This document shows, piece by piece, positions 39,100-47,779 of a DNA stretch of 64,000 bases (the stretch's first letter is position 1; the number at the start of each line of letters is the position of its first letter). The position numbers were made by a program, and so were the translations under genes. The notes below the pieces were generated by a model, which had not been told where the DNA came from, ran no database searches, and saw only the letters and a list, made by a program, of their open reading frames with translations. This stretch comes from Planctomycetota bacterium (GTDB lineage Bacteria; Planctomycetota; Planctomycetia; Planctomycetales; Planctomycetaceae), in the NCBI GenBank assembly GCA_022600195.1, contig JAHZKX010000042.1, positions 49,173-113,172 on the forward strand. Reading direction: 5' to 3'.

Positions 39100-42000
39100 C
39101 GTGTGATGGTTTCATGTAAATTTAAAATTGCGCGTGTCACGCTGGTCCATGCCGCCAGTTCTGCAGCATCGAGAGCAGCTACCGGTTTTGCAAGTCCGAC
39201 AGACAGAATGCGTTTCGCGTCTGAACCTTGTTTGCGGTAGATTTTCAAATCCTCTTCATACAGAGACTTCAACAATGTCAGTTCATCTTTACGGGGAGCA
39301 CGCATTAATGTGTGTTGCGTGAGCCAGTTCAAACGCCCTTCAAATTCGGACTTCTGACTTTCCTGAAGTACGCGCGCCGCCAGCACGCGTGCCGACTCAA
39401 CAAATGTCGGATCGTTCAACAAAACCAGCGACTGCAACGGTGTATTCGAACGGGGGCGTTGTGCCGTACACTCTTCACGTGCCGGGGCATCAAAGGCCAG
39501 CAGACTGGGATGCAGGAACGTGCGCTGCCAGTGCGTGTATAATCCACGACGATACTGCTGGGACCCCGCATCTTGTTGATAGGTTCGTTTCGGAAAATTC
39601 AATTGAGCCCAGTATCCCGCGGGCTGATAAGGCCTGACACTCACGCCCCCAATTTCGCGATTCAACAGACCGCTTAAAAACAGTGCGTTATCACGAATCA
39701 TTTCCGCCTCCAGCCTCCAGCGTGACTGCCGTGCATAGAGCCGGTTAAAAGGATCGCGTTCGCTGAGCGCGGCAGGCAGCGCCGAGGTTTGCTGATAAGT
39801 CTGCGACGAAACCATCAGACGCACCATATGCTTCACATCCCAGCCGCTTTCCACAAATTCACCAGCCAGCCAGTCGAGCAATTCCAGATGCGTGGGCATT
39901 TCACCCTGTGAACCAAGATCATCCACCGAACGGGCCAGCCCCTGACCAAACATGAGCATCCATAATCGATTCACAAACGTGCGCGCCACCAGTGGGTTTT
40001 TCTGTGATGTCATCCAACGAGCCAGATCCAGTCGCGTCGCACGTTGATCCTTTGGCACTTCGATCTGCGACAGAAAATGAGGCACCCCCGGCGTTACAAC
40101 TTCTCCGGATTCACTCATCCAGTCGCCCCGTGGAAGCACACGCATCGCGCGAGGTTTGGTTGCCGTCGTCGCCAATGTTTTCACGATGACTTTCTGCAAT
40201 TGATCTTTTTCTTGTCGCAGCTTCGCCAGCTGTTCCCGTGCTTTGCTCAGTAACGCGGTAGAATTCCGAAACGCAACGTCGATCTGTTTCACTTGCTCTG
40301 CAGAACGCTTCGCTGCGGGAGCCTTGACGAGTTCCTGAAGCGAATCGGCAACAGGGATTCCCGGTTTGCTGATATCAACGTCAGGCGAATACGATACTCG
40401 AAAACGTCCAATGTTATGTTTGTCAACAAAGTTCTGAACGAGACGGATTTCACAGGATGCCTTGACCGCCGGTTTCTTCGCGGTCTCCTCTTTGTCCTCT
40501 TTAACCAGTCCGGCAACCTGTCCTGCCAGAAGCAGTTGCTGACGTTTTCCGATTTGTGGAAGAATGGCCCAGCCATGCTTGTGTCCGTTGATGACATTTT
40601 CCGGGGAATGGCCCTGCTGAGAATGCGAGGCACTCGCTTTCTCCCACTTGACTTTCGATTGATTAACCGTCATTTCTACCGCGTTCAAAACCAGATTCCC
40701 ATTGCTGGCACGCCCGGGACCTTGTCGGGGCAATGATTTGTCAGGCAAAATCTCGATTCGCAGTGCAAACGGTTCGTTGCCAGGAAGTTCGCTGTCACTC
40801 AAGTCGAGCACATAAACATCACGCCCGGGATTCTTTCCGCTTGCCAGCACCGAACCATCTTTCAGTACCTTCAGTTTCGCTCCCCCTTCAGAGCGAACCT
40901 GCTTTGGCTTCCAGATCGTCCATCGACCGGACCCCGTTTTGATTTCCTGCTCCCACCTGGTACGAGCCGCCTGCAGTTCAGGAGTAGTGCGTGCAAAATC
41001 TTTTTCTGCCTGACGTAGCGCGACATTCAGCTCATCCAACCGCTTTGCCTGCGCTTCGGTCGGCACCGGAAGCTGCGCAACGTGATTCGCACCGCTCACG
41101 ATTCCCTGTTCTTTGATGTCCGCAAAAAAAGCAGCGAAGCGATAAAAGTCTTTCGTCGTAAACGGATCGAATTTGTGATCGTGACACTCCGCACATCCGA
41201 ACGTAGAACCCAGCCAGACCGATCCCGCAGTCCGCACCCGATCCGCCGCATACTTCGCCAGGTATTCCCTGGGTTGAACACCCCCTTCAGCCGAGGTGCG
41301 ATTCAAGCGGTTATAGGTGGATGCCACTTTTTGCCAGAGCGTCGCTTCGGGCAGCAGATCGCCAGCCAGTTGCTCGGTTGTAAAATCATTAAACGGTTTA
41401 TTGCTGTTGAACGCGTTGATCACATAGTCACGATAAGGGGAAACGCTTTGGACCTGATCGCCATGATACCCCAGCGTATCCGCATACCGCACCAGATCCA
41501 GCCAGTACAGCGCCATGCGTTCGCCGTAATGGGGAGAATTCAAAAACTCATCGGCCAGCTTCGCATAAGCTGCCGGGCTCGGATTGGCAGAAAACGCGGT
41601 GACAACCGCCGGTGCAGGAGGCAGCCCCGTCAGATCGAAAGACAGGCGCCGAACCAGCGTCCGCGGATCCGCGGTCGAACTCGCCCCGACACCTTCCTGT
41701 TTCAGTTTACGTTGGATAAAAGCGTCGATGGGATTCACCGATTTCCCCGCAGCATTCGCGGGAACTGCGGGACGCACCAGCGGCGTCAGTGACCAGTGTT
41801 GCTGGTACTTTGCGCCCTGATTGATCCAAGTTCGCAGTAGTTCAATCTCAGCCTGCTTAAGAGGCTTACCATGATCGCCCGGCGGCATCAGTTCATCATC
41901 ATCGGTTGTAGTAATCCGCCGTATCAGTTCACTCTTTTTGGCGTTTCCTTCCACAATCGCACGATGTCCATCCAGATCAGCAAGCGCCGACTTGCGGTCA

Positions 42001-42167
42001 TCCAGTCGCAGGTCGGCTTCACGTGTCTTTTCATCGGGACCATGACAGGCAAAACACTTGTCCGAAAGAATTGGCCGTATATCGCGATTGAACTCAACAG
42101 GAGCATCGCCATAGGCATCGGAAACAATCAGGCAGAGGCAAACTGCAATCACCAGACGGAGTCTCAT
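39093..42167 (-). CDS. PSD1/planctomycete cytochrome c protein, DUF1549-DUF1553 (module 2)
   Basis: A 1024-residue protein from the ATG at 42165-42167 (AGGAG and AGAGAA upstream), with a signal peptide (MRLRLVIAVCLCLIVSDAYG). The heme motif is C38-F-A-C41-H42 in DKCFACHGPDEKTREADL. DUF1549 is marked by LTGLPPAPAV, SPHYGERMALYWLDLVRYAD and the second heme-like CAECHDHKFDP. A middle insert of about 330 residues with beta-rich and coiled segments (carbohydrate-binding-like, WAILPQIGKRQQLLL) separates it from DUF1553 (WMTSQKNPLVARTFVNRLW, DDLGSQGEMPTHLELLDWL). It leads module 2 with DUF1501 11 bases downstream. Confidence 0.9.
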   Translation of the reverse strand: MRLRLVIAVCLCLIVSDAYGDAPVEFNRDIRPILSDKCFACHGPDEKTREADLRLDDRKSALADLDGHRAIVEGNAKKSELIRRITTTDDDELMPPGDHGKPLKQAEIELLRTWINQGAKYQQHWSLTPLVRPAVPANAAGKSVNPIDAFIQRKLKQEGVGASSTADPRTLVRRLSFDLTGLPPAPAVVTAFSANPSPAAYAKLADEFLNSPHYGERMALYWLDLVRYADTLGYHGDQVQSVSPYRDYVINAFNSNKPFNDFTTEQLAGDLLPEATLWQKVASTYNRLNRTSAEGGVQPREYLAKYAADRVRTAGSVWLGSTFGCAECHDHKFDPFTTKDFYRFAAFFADIKEQGIVSGANHVAQLPVPTEAQAKRLDELNVALRQAEKDFARTTPELQAARTRWEQEIKTGSGRWTIWKPKQVRSEGGAKLKVLKDGSVLASGKNPGRDVYVLDLSDSELPGNEPFALRIEILPDKSLPRQGPGRASNGNLVLNAVEMTVNQSKVKWEKASASHSQQGHSPENVINGHKHGWAILPQIGKRQQLLLAGQVAGLVKEDKEETAKKPAVKASCEIRLVQNFVDKHNIGRFRVSYSPDVDISKPGIPVADSLQELVKAPAAKRSAEQVKQIDVAFRNSTALLSKAREQLAKLRQEKDQLQKVIVKTLATTATKPRAMRVLPRGDWMSESGEVVTPGVPHFLSQIEVPKDQRATRLDLARWMTSQKNPLVARTFVNRLWMLMFGQGLARSVDDLGSQGEMPTHLELLDWLAGEFVESGWDVKHMVRLMVSSQTYQQTSALPAALSERDPFNRLYARQSRWRLEAEMIRDNALFLSGLLNREIGGVSVRPYQPAGYWAQLNFPKRTYQQDAGSQQYRRGLYTHWQRTFLHPSLLAFDAPAREECTAQRPRSNTPLQSLVLLNDPTFVESARVLAARVLQESQKSEFEGRLNWLTQHTLMRAPRKDELTLLKSLYEEDLKIYRKQGSDAKRILSVGLAKPVAALDAAELAAWTSVTRAILNLHETITRY

Positions 42168-42234
42168 TTCTCTCGTTCTCCTACACACGATGAATCATCA
42201 AAGCAGACACGCTGCCGAACACTCGACTCTTACC

Positions 42235-42263
42235 AGTGTAGAGTCTACTCAGACTCGCTTCAA
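42235..42263 (-). promoter_or_regulatory. Possible promoter for module 2
   Basis: TTGAAG (42258-42263) and TACACT (42235-42240) on the minus strand are separated by 17 bases, about 68 bases before the ATG at 42167. Each box matches consensus at four of six positions. Confidence 0.35.
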
Positions 42264-42401
42264 GTAGATCTCATGACCGCATCTGTGGAGATTTGGATAA
42301 TCTGTGTACTGCACGATTTAAGACGAACCGTGTCAAATGGAAAGATGTTGCGGTATTATGAGGTAGAGTGTTTTTCTTGAATGATTAAAGGAGTGCGATC
42401 G

Positions 42402-42818
42402 ATGCCAGAAAAAATCTTCAGTCAAGCTGATGCCTGGGTATTTACTGCTCTCTGTGGCACTCACGAGAACAATTCCCGGTTCGATTTGAGATTGTTAATT
42501 GGAGCGGCGGATATGTTGAATCATGCAATTCTGCTGGAAGAGGAAATCTTGTCTGCCTTTGCAATATTGCAAACGACGGGAATTCTCAAAGTCAGGTATC
42601 TCAAAATTCAGTATTCCGAAATGGGAATGGAAATCATCGAGAAAGCTAAGCGAACTCGTGGTGGATTGTGTATGCGAGTTGAGATTTCAGAGAAAAAACT
42701 CAATTCGACTCGAAACAAATTCCCAGGCGGTACCATTAATAAAACGGTAATGAACCACATCAAGAACGGTTATCGAAACGCAGTTGACTCATATTGCACA
42801 GCTCACATGCCAAAATAA
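42402..42818 (+). CDS. Hypothetical protein, 138 residues
   Basis: I do not recognise this protein. The ATG at 42402 has AAGGAG 8 bases upstream, which argues for translation. The sequence is a mixed alpha/beta soluble protein with no signal peptide: KIFSQADAWVFTALCGTHEN, LLIGAADMLNHAILLEEEIL, KIQYSEMGMEIIEKAKRT and a basic C-terminus. It lies between module 2 (divergent) and a SUKH-family gene on the same strand. The upstream ATG at 42381 has no ribosome site. Confidence 0.6.
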   Translation: MPEKIFSQADAWVFTALCGTHENNSRFDLRLLIGAADMLNHAILLEEEILSAFAILQTTGILKVRYLKIQYSEMGMEIIEKAKRTRGGLCMRVEISEKKLNSTRNKFPGGTINKTVMNHIKNGYRNAVDSYCTAHMPK

Positions 42819-42848
42819 TGAATGAAAAAAAAAGAAAATTGAGTAATG

Positions 42849-42862
42849 AACCAGATCTGGTT
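42849..42862. repeat. 14-bp perfect palindrome upstream of the SUKH gene
   Basis: AACCAGATCTGGTT, 63 bases before the SUKH-protein ATG and 30 bases after the preceding stop, followed by a T-rich stretch. It may be an operator or a weak terminator. Confidence 0.4.
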
Positions 42863-42925
42863 TGTTATTTTATTATATATCGAGAATAGACTATTTAGTG
42901 CGTCACTACAGGGTTAAGGGATATT

Positions 42926-43561
42926 ATGCATAGATTCATCGAAAGCCATATTGAAATGTTTGCAGAACGAATCAATGCAATCGGTGGTCAATGGGAGATT
43001 CCTGTCATTGAGGAACCCGCTTCTGAAGTAGAGCTGGCAGATATCGAACGCCAGCTTCAACAACCGATCCCCGCCAATTTTCGAGAGTTTGCTGCCACTG
43101 TTTCCCGACGCATCTATTTTGATTGGAGACTTCCGGAAAATTTCGATCTGCCAGAATCTCTTGATGAAATATTCAGCGGTGGTATCGACTATGACATAAA
43201 GAGACTACCTGATCATGAGGAAACTCGTGCAGATTGGCAGAAAGAGTGTTTTCCGAACCCGGAAAATCCTTACGACAAAATCTGGCACAATAAGATTGGC
43301 TTCCATCATGTTCCGAACGGAGATTGCCTCGCCTTGGACTCGGAGGGGCAGATCATATATTTAAGCCACGATGACGGCGAAGGACACGGATACAGCATGG
43401 CGCCTTCTTTTCCCGACCTGTTGAAAAGATGGTTGCCGCTAGGCTGCCCTGGCCCTGAAGATTGGCAATGGCTCCCTTTTGTGGCAAACTCCATTTCCGG
43501 AATCGATCCAAAGTGCGAAACTGCCCAAGCGTGGATTACTACAATCTCCTATAAATCCTGA
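42926..43561 (+). CDS. SMI1/KNR4 (SUKH) family protein
   Basis: A 211-residue soluble protein. Residues 25-60 carry the SUKH start (VIEEPASEVELADIERQLQQ, PIPANFREFAATVSRRIYFD). The core includes WHNKIGFHHVPNGDCLALDS, EGQIIYLSHDDGEGHGYSMA and SFPDLLKRWLPLGCPGPEDW, matching SMI1/KNR4 domain order. SUKH proteins are often immunity proteins of contact-dependent or polymorphic toxins, but many are stand-alone with unknown roles. No toxin gene is adjacent. The AMP-ligase gene begins 24 bases after the stop and may share the transcript. Confidence 0.8.
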   Translation: MHRFIESHIEMFAERINAIGGQWEIPVIEEPASEVELADIERQLQQPIPANFREFAATVSRRIYFDWRLPENFDLPESLDEIFSGGIDYDIKRLPDHEETRADWQKECFPNPENPYDKIWHNKIGFHHVPNGDCLALDSEGQIIYLSHDDGEGHGYSMAPSFPDLLKRWLPLGCPGPEDWQWLPFVANSISGIDPKCETAQAWITTISYKS

Positions 43562-43585
43562 CGGTCGTACATAGAAAAAGCATTC

Positions 43586-45118
43586 ATGACACAACTCCAA
43601 ACACTTCTCGCAAACGCCGTTCTCCAGTTCCCAGAGAAAACGGCGATTCAATGCGAGGGCCAGCACGTCAGTTATGCCGATCTTCAACAGCAGGTGCAGC
43701 AAGTCGCATCGGGATTGCAGACCATGGGGATAGAGCAGGGGGACCGCGTGGCTTGGTTTCTGCCGAATTGTCTGGAAGCGGTCATTACGACTCTCGCTTG
43801 CTACCAGATCGGTGCCGTAGCCGTTCCATTGAATTATCGATATGTCACCGAGGAAGCGATTGACGTCATCCAGCGCGTCGACGCCAGTATGATCTTGTTT
43901 CACACCTCCAAAACACAGGTTGTCGAACCGCTACTTCACGCGCGCGAAGCCATGATTGCCATCGCGGTTGGCCCGAGTCAGTGCATGCAAGACGACGTTC
44001 AACCATTCTCAACATTATTAAAACAGGGCGAACTCAAATCCGCGGTTGTCGTTGATCCCACGAGTCCGGGTTTAATTCTCTTCACTTCCGGCAGCACGGG
44101 ACATCCGAAAGGGGTCGTCCATTCACACACGGGATTGTTTGCCGGTATCGAGGTCTCGCGTCAGGTTTTTGGTTTTACCGACGAGGATGTGGTTCTGGTC
44201 GGCAAACCCATCAGCCATGCCGGCGGGCTACAGACTCAATTGATGCCTGCGCTGTCGGCAGGAGCCCGCGTGATCCTCACAATGAAACCCACACCTGCCA
44301 CTGCGGTCTCAACAATCAGGTCAGAATCAGTAACCGAGTACGGGATGCTCGCCAGCGACCTTCTGGACTTCGTCGAATATCTGGAAAACAATCCCACCGA
44401 TCTACCAACTCTCAAAAATAGCATCGGTTCGGGAGATGCCGTCCCGCCAGATCTTCACCATCGTTTCCGTGACCTGTTGGGTTGGGAAGTCATGGAGGGG
44501 GCAGGCATGACAGAAATCGGAGGCTACTATGCGGCGAATCCGCGGTTTGGAAAACGCAAATGGGGATCGCTGGGGCTGCCGACTCCCGATACCGATTTGC
44601 GGATCGTCACCGCTGAGGGAGAGGACTGTCCTGTTGGGGAGACAGGCGAAATTCTTTTGCGCACCCCTTCAGCGACAATCGGCTACTGGCATGATGAGCA
44701 AGCCACGGCTGATTTGTTTCAAGGTAAATGGCTTCACACAGGTGATCTGGGACATTTTGATGATGAGGGGTATGTCTGGTTTGTCGGACGCAAGAAGCTG
44801 ATGATTGTTCGTAGAGGTTCCAACATTGCACCTGCGGAAGTCGAGTCGATCATTGATGAACATCCATTGGTGCATGCAGCGGTTGTCGTGGGCTTGCGCG
44901 ATTTCCGAGAAGGGGAGGTGCCTGTGGCGTGCGTCGCACTGCTTGGTCAGCAAAATGATTTGACCGAGGAAACCCTGCGCGCCTGCGTTGCAGAAGAACT
45001 CGCTGAATACAAAAATCCGGTGCACTACATGTTCTTCGATGAACTACCACGCACGAGTACCGGGAAGTTCGACCGTCATCAGCTCCAGGAGTTGGTGAGC
45101 AAGATGTTTGGAGGATAA
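43586..45118 (+). CDS. AMP-dependent acyl-CoA synthetase/ligase
   Basis: A 510-residue cytoplasmic enzyme of the adenylate-forming superfamily. The phosphate loop is LILFTSGSTGHPKGVVHSHT, the adenine motif is EGAGMTEIGGYY, the hinge region is WLHTGDLGHFDDEGYVWFVG followed by RKKLMIVRRGSNIAPAEVE, and the C-terminal catalytic lysine is in RTSTGKFDR. It activates a carboxylic acid to an acyl-AMP and then a thioester, usually with CoA. Fatty acid is the likeliest substrate, but aryl acids are possible. The closest upstream gene codes a SUKH protein; no other lipid gene is nearby. Confidence 0.88.
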   Translation: MTQLQTLLANAVLQFPEKTAIQCEGQHVSYADLQQQVQQVASGLQTMGIEQGDRVAWFLPNCLEAVITTLACYQIGAVAVPLNYRYVTEEAIDVIQRVDASMILFHTSKTQVVEPLLHAREAMIAIAVGPSQCMQDDVQPFSTLLKQGELKSAVVVDPTSPGLILFTSGSTGHPKGVVHSHTGLFAGIEVSRQVFGFTDEDVVLVGKPISHAGGLQTQLMPALSAGARVILTMKPTPATAVSTIRSESVTEYGMLASDLLDFVEYLENNPTDLPTLKNSIGSGDAVPPDLHHRFRDLLGWEVMEGAGMTEIGGYYAANPRFGKRKWGSLGLPTPDTDLRIVTAEGEDCPVGETGEILLRTPSATIGYWHDEQATADLFQGKWLHTGDLGHFDDEGYVWFVGRKKLMIVRRGSNIAPAEVESIIDEHPLVHAAVVVGLRDFREGEVPVACVALLGQQNDLTEETLRACVAEELAEYKNPVHYMFFDELPRTSTGKFDRHQLQELVSKMFGG

Positions 45119-45167
45119 TTGGTCGCATACGAATTTCATGAGCAGAACAATGTGGCCAAAGTACGCA

Positions 45168-46196
45168 TTATTGCTCACCGAACATGGCGTCGTCATACGC
45201 TTTATCCAACTCATCTTGTCTTTTACGTAGCGCTTCTAAAATTTCTTTCGGGCTGTCGATTTTCATCGCCAGTTCCATCGGTGTTTGACCTGACATAGTA
45301 GTAAATCTGAGCGATGCGTCATTGTTGAGCAAATAGTTGATGATTTTCAGAAATGACGATGTATTCCGACCATAGTTCTGGTCCCATCGCTCGAAGCGAA
45401 TTGCAATATGCAAAGGTGTTTGACCTTTATGGTCTGCAGCGTTGGGATCAAGACCTGCAGCGATCAGCATTTTGACTGATTCAAAGTTGCCTTCACGAAT
45501 CGCGTAATGAAGTGCTGAACCTTCATTGCCAATAATCCACACACCAGTCCGACCACCTACAAAAGTGATTCGACGTTTCAGATTGGCGCCTCGTTTAATC
45601 AGCAGTTTTACTATCGACGGGTGTGCGACGGCATCTACCATGATGGGATAGCCGTTCCCCTTCTCAAATGCATCAGGGTCAGCCTTGTGATCCAGTAGCA
45701 GCTTACAGATTTCTAAGCGACCAGTACGGGCGGCAAGACGCAGTGGGACGGACTGGGCACCACGTGTCTTGTTGACCCACGAAGCATCTTTTTCTAGCGA
45801 TGCTTTTACAAATTTTACATCGTTCATATAGATGGCTGTGTCGATCGTGTATTCGGCACCCGCCTTCCTGAGTTTTGTGACAATCTGTTTCCAGTTGTCA
45901 CGCCGCTTTACGTCACGGTACCAGTTTTCTGCCGCGTACTCAATTGGAGATTGGACGGAGGCAGCAGATCGTATGTCTAGTTTGGCACCAAAAGCAAGCA
46001 GGAGGTCCACGACACGTGGGTCTTCAGCAAAGTAGATCGGCGTGAAGCGGTTTTCGTACTCGAAGTTTGCGCTGACACCGGATTCGAGGAGCTCTTTTAC
46101 CCGTTTCACGTTGCTGGTTTGCACAGCCTCACGGAGACCTTGAGCGTGACAAGTCGAGCATAACAGGAAGACGACGGTGGTTATTGTGCGAATCAT
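45168..46196 (-). CDS. Secreted ankyrin-repeat protein
   Basis: A 342-residue protein with a signal peptide (MIRTITTVVFLLCSTCHAQ). It is built of ankyrin repeats: VKRVKELLESGVSANFEYEN, RTGRLEICKLLLDHKADPDA, AHPSIVKLLIKRGANLKRR, REGNFESVKMLIAAGLDPNA, GQTPLHIAIRFERWDQN and SGQTPMELAMKIDSPKEILE, about six to seven in all. Ankyrin repeats mediate protein binding; partners are unknown. The signal peptide puts it in the periplasm or outside. It converges on the AMP-ligase gene and precedes a small membrane-protein gene on the same strand. Confidence 0.8.
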   Translation of the reverse strand: MIRTITTVVFLLCSTCHAQGLREAVQTSNVKRVKELLESGVSANFEYENRFTPIYFAEDPRVVDLLLAFGAKLDIRSAASVQSPIEYAAENWYRDVKRRDNWKQIVTKLRKAGAEYTIDTAIYMNDVKFVKASLEKDASWVNKTRGAQSVPLRLAARTGRLEICKLLLDHKADPDAFEKGNGYPIMVDAVAHPSIVKLLIKRGANLKRRITFVGGRTGVWIIGNEGSALHYAIREGNFESVKMLIAAGLDPNAADHKGQTPLHIAIRFERWDQNYGRNTSSFLKIINYLLNNDASLRFTTMSGQTPMELAMKIDSPKEILEALRKRQDELDKAYDDAMFGEQ

Positions 46197-46292
46197 TATC
46201 GCCTCCAGTCAAATAATAGAATCTTGCCTAAGCACTTGTTGATAATAGACCTGCATATTCACAATAGTCAGTTGTCCAGCCGGAGCCTTGTG

Positions 46293-46790
46293 TCAGAAAT
46301 AGATGGCATTATAAAGCTTCAGGCTTGAAGAACTGTCGAACCAGAGCGTCACGATGCCATCCAGTATTGCGCAGAGGATAACCGCCGCGATCCATCGCCA
46401 ATGATGCGGAAACGGTCGCACCAGCAGGAGCAGAATCAGGATGCAGACAGCGGGCACGGAAACCATGATACCCATCGCCCAGCCCTGCGTCATCGCGTAA
46501 TCGGGCGAAGCAGAACCGCGCGACCAGCCAGCCCAGTGGATGAAAGGCAACACACACTCATGCTGGACGACCGATTTGATGAATGACTTGGGTACTTGAA
46601 TTAACGCGAGCAGAGGTGCTTCACCCAGCCATACTTTATTAACAAAAGGCAGCGTGAGGGCACTTAGAAGGTAATAGGCACAGACACATTTGCAAATGAT
46701 GCCTGGCCAACGCTTCTGAGTAACAGTCCCACCAGTGCTTTCCACTTCTGAACCACCAGTCTCATCAGGATTCGAATTGCTGGTCGACAT
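46293..46790 (-). CDS. Hypothetical membrane protein, 165 residues
   Basis: I chose the ATG at 46788-46790 because GGAGG lies 9 bases upstream. The first 30 residues are acidic and disordered (NSNPDETGGSEVESTGG). Hydrophobic segments lie at about 34-54, 95-118 (MTQGWAMGIMVSVPAVCILI) and 130-150. No family is recognised. It lies 63 bases downstream of the methyltransferase gene on the same strand, so the two could be co-transcribed. The whole protein is bounded by non-coding sequence toward the ankyrin gene. Confidence 0.6.
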   Translation of the reverse strand: MSTSNSNPDETGGSEVESTGGTVTQKRWPGIICKCVCAYYLLSALTLPFVNKVWLGEAPLLALIQVPKSFIKSVVQHECVLPFIHWAGWSRGSASPDYAMTQGWAMGIMVSVPAVCILILLLLVRPFPHHWRWIAAVILCAILDGIVTLWFDSSSSLKLYNAIYF

Positions 46791-46853
46791 CGCATTACCC
46801 TCCCATTTGTTGCCAATCACTTGTGTATCAACAAATCCGCACATCAAAAAAAA

Positions 46854-47627
46854 TCAACGTCTGCGTTTTATTGTGCGCTGGAATACTTTATTGGTAGCCA
46901 GATTCTTCTCTATTGTTTCCCGATCCCATAAAGCCAGCCGCCGGACGGGATTACCTTCAATCCAGTCCTCTATCTCCTGGAGAGGTCGATCGAGGCTGAA
47001 AGGGGGCAACTCCAGATTGAGAAACCGAAACGATCCAGAAAGGGTATCGGCATTTTTTTCACAAAGTGGAAAGACTGACGTCAGTAAATACCGAATTTCA
47101 CTCTTCAGAAAATTATCGAGCACCAGCAAAACGTCACGATTCGACAGGTGAAATAAACAGTCACGGCACAGCCACAGATCCGCAGCGGGTATCTCGTCTT
47201 GTGTAATATCTAAATAAATGAACTTCGTGGTGTCATCAGTGTAAAGCCTCTGATTGCGCTCCACGAGAGGCTCCACGATATCACCGCCGACATAGTTGAT
47301 CTCCGTTTCCCACTCGATCTTTCGAAACCAGTTATAGTCGCCACACGGCGCATCCAGAATCGAGGAAACGCCCAGCGCTTTCACGAGTGGTGGAATTTCT
47401 TTGCGAATATTTTCAGTGTACGCAATCGTTGATCCCGGTCCGGAAACGCTTTCTTCACTACCCCAGGCATTGACTTCATAGTGATGAGAAAAGACCTGCT
47501 TCGTATCACCAATGCGCGCCAGCCGACGTCGTTCGAGGAAATCCTCCCGTTTTCGAATAAGCGTCATGCCCCCGGGTAAAACCGAGATCATCCTGCGCAA
47601 TTTCTGCTTGATTGTGTTCCCGCTCAT
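46854..47627 (-). CDS. Class I SAM-dependent methyltransferase
   Basis: A 257-residue cytoplasmic protein. The SAM-binding glycine loop is in SSILDAPCGDYNWFRKIEWE, the acidic loop is in YVGGDIVEPLVERNQRLY, and post-I motif residues follow in FIYLDITQDEIPAADLWLCR. The helical C-terminal part has LLVLDNFLKSEIRYLLTSV. The substrate is unknown. The start is an ATG (47625-47627) and the following membrane protein gene lies 63 bases downstream. Confidence 0.8.
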   Translation of the reverse strand: MSGNTIKQKLRRMISVLPGGMTLIRKREDFLERRRLARIGDTKQVFSHHYEVNAWGSEESVSGPGSTIAYTENIRKEIPPLVKALGVSSILDAPCGDYNWFRKIEWETEINYVGGDIVEPLVERNQRLYTDDTTKFIYLDITQDEIPAADLWLCRDCLFHLSNRDVLLVLDNFLKSEIRYLLTSVFPLCEKNADTLSGSFRFLNLELPPFSLDRPLQEIEDWIEGNPVRRLALWDRETIEKNLATNKVFQRTIKRRR

Positions 47628-47779
47628 AAGGCCGCTAACTTATCTCTATGGTGTTTTTGCCTGAAGATAATAGACAACAAGTATTCATAAACAACATTAT
47701 AGCAGTCGGTGCTCAATTGCAAATCCGTCACAGACGCGTCAGAAAGTTTCTTCTCGCTACTTTTTGAGTCCTCCAGGCG

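Noticed and set aside
41082..41792. 236-codon plus-strand frame over the module 2 PSD1 gene
   Set aside because: Basic low-complexity translation antisense to conserved DUF1549 sequence.
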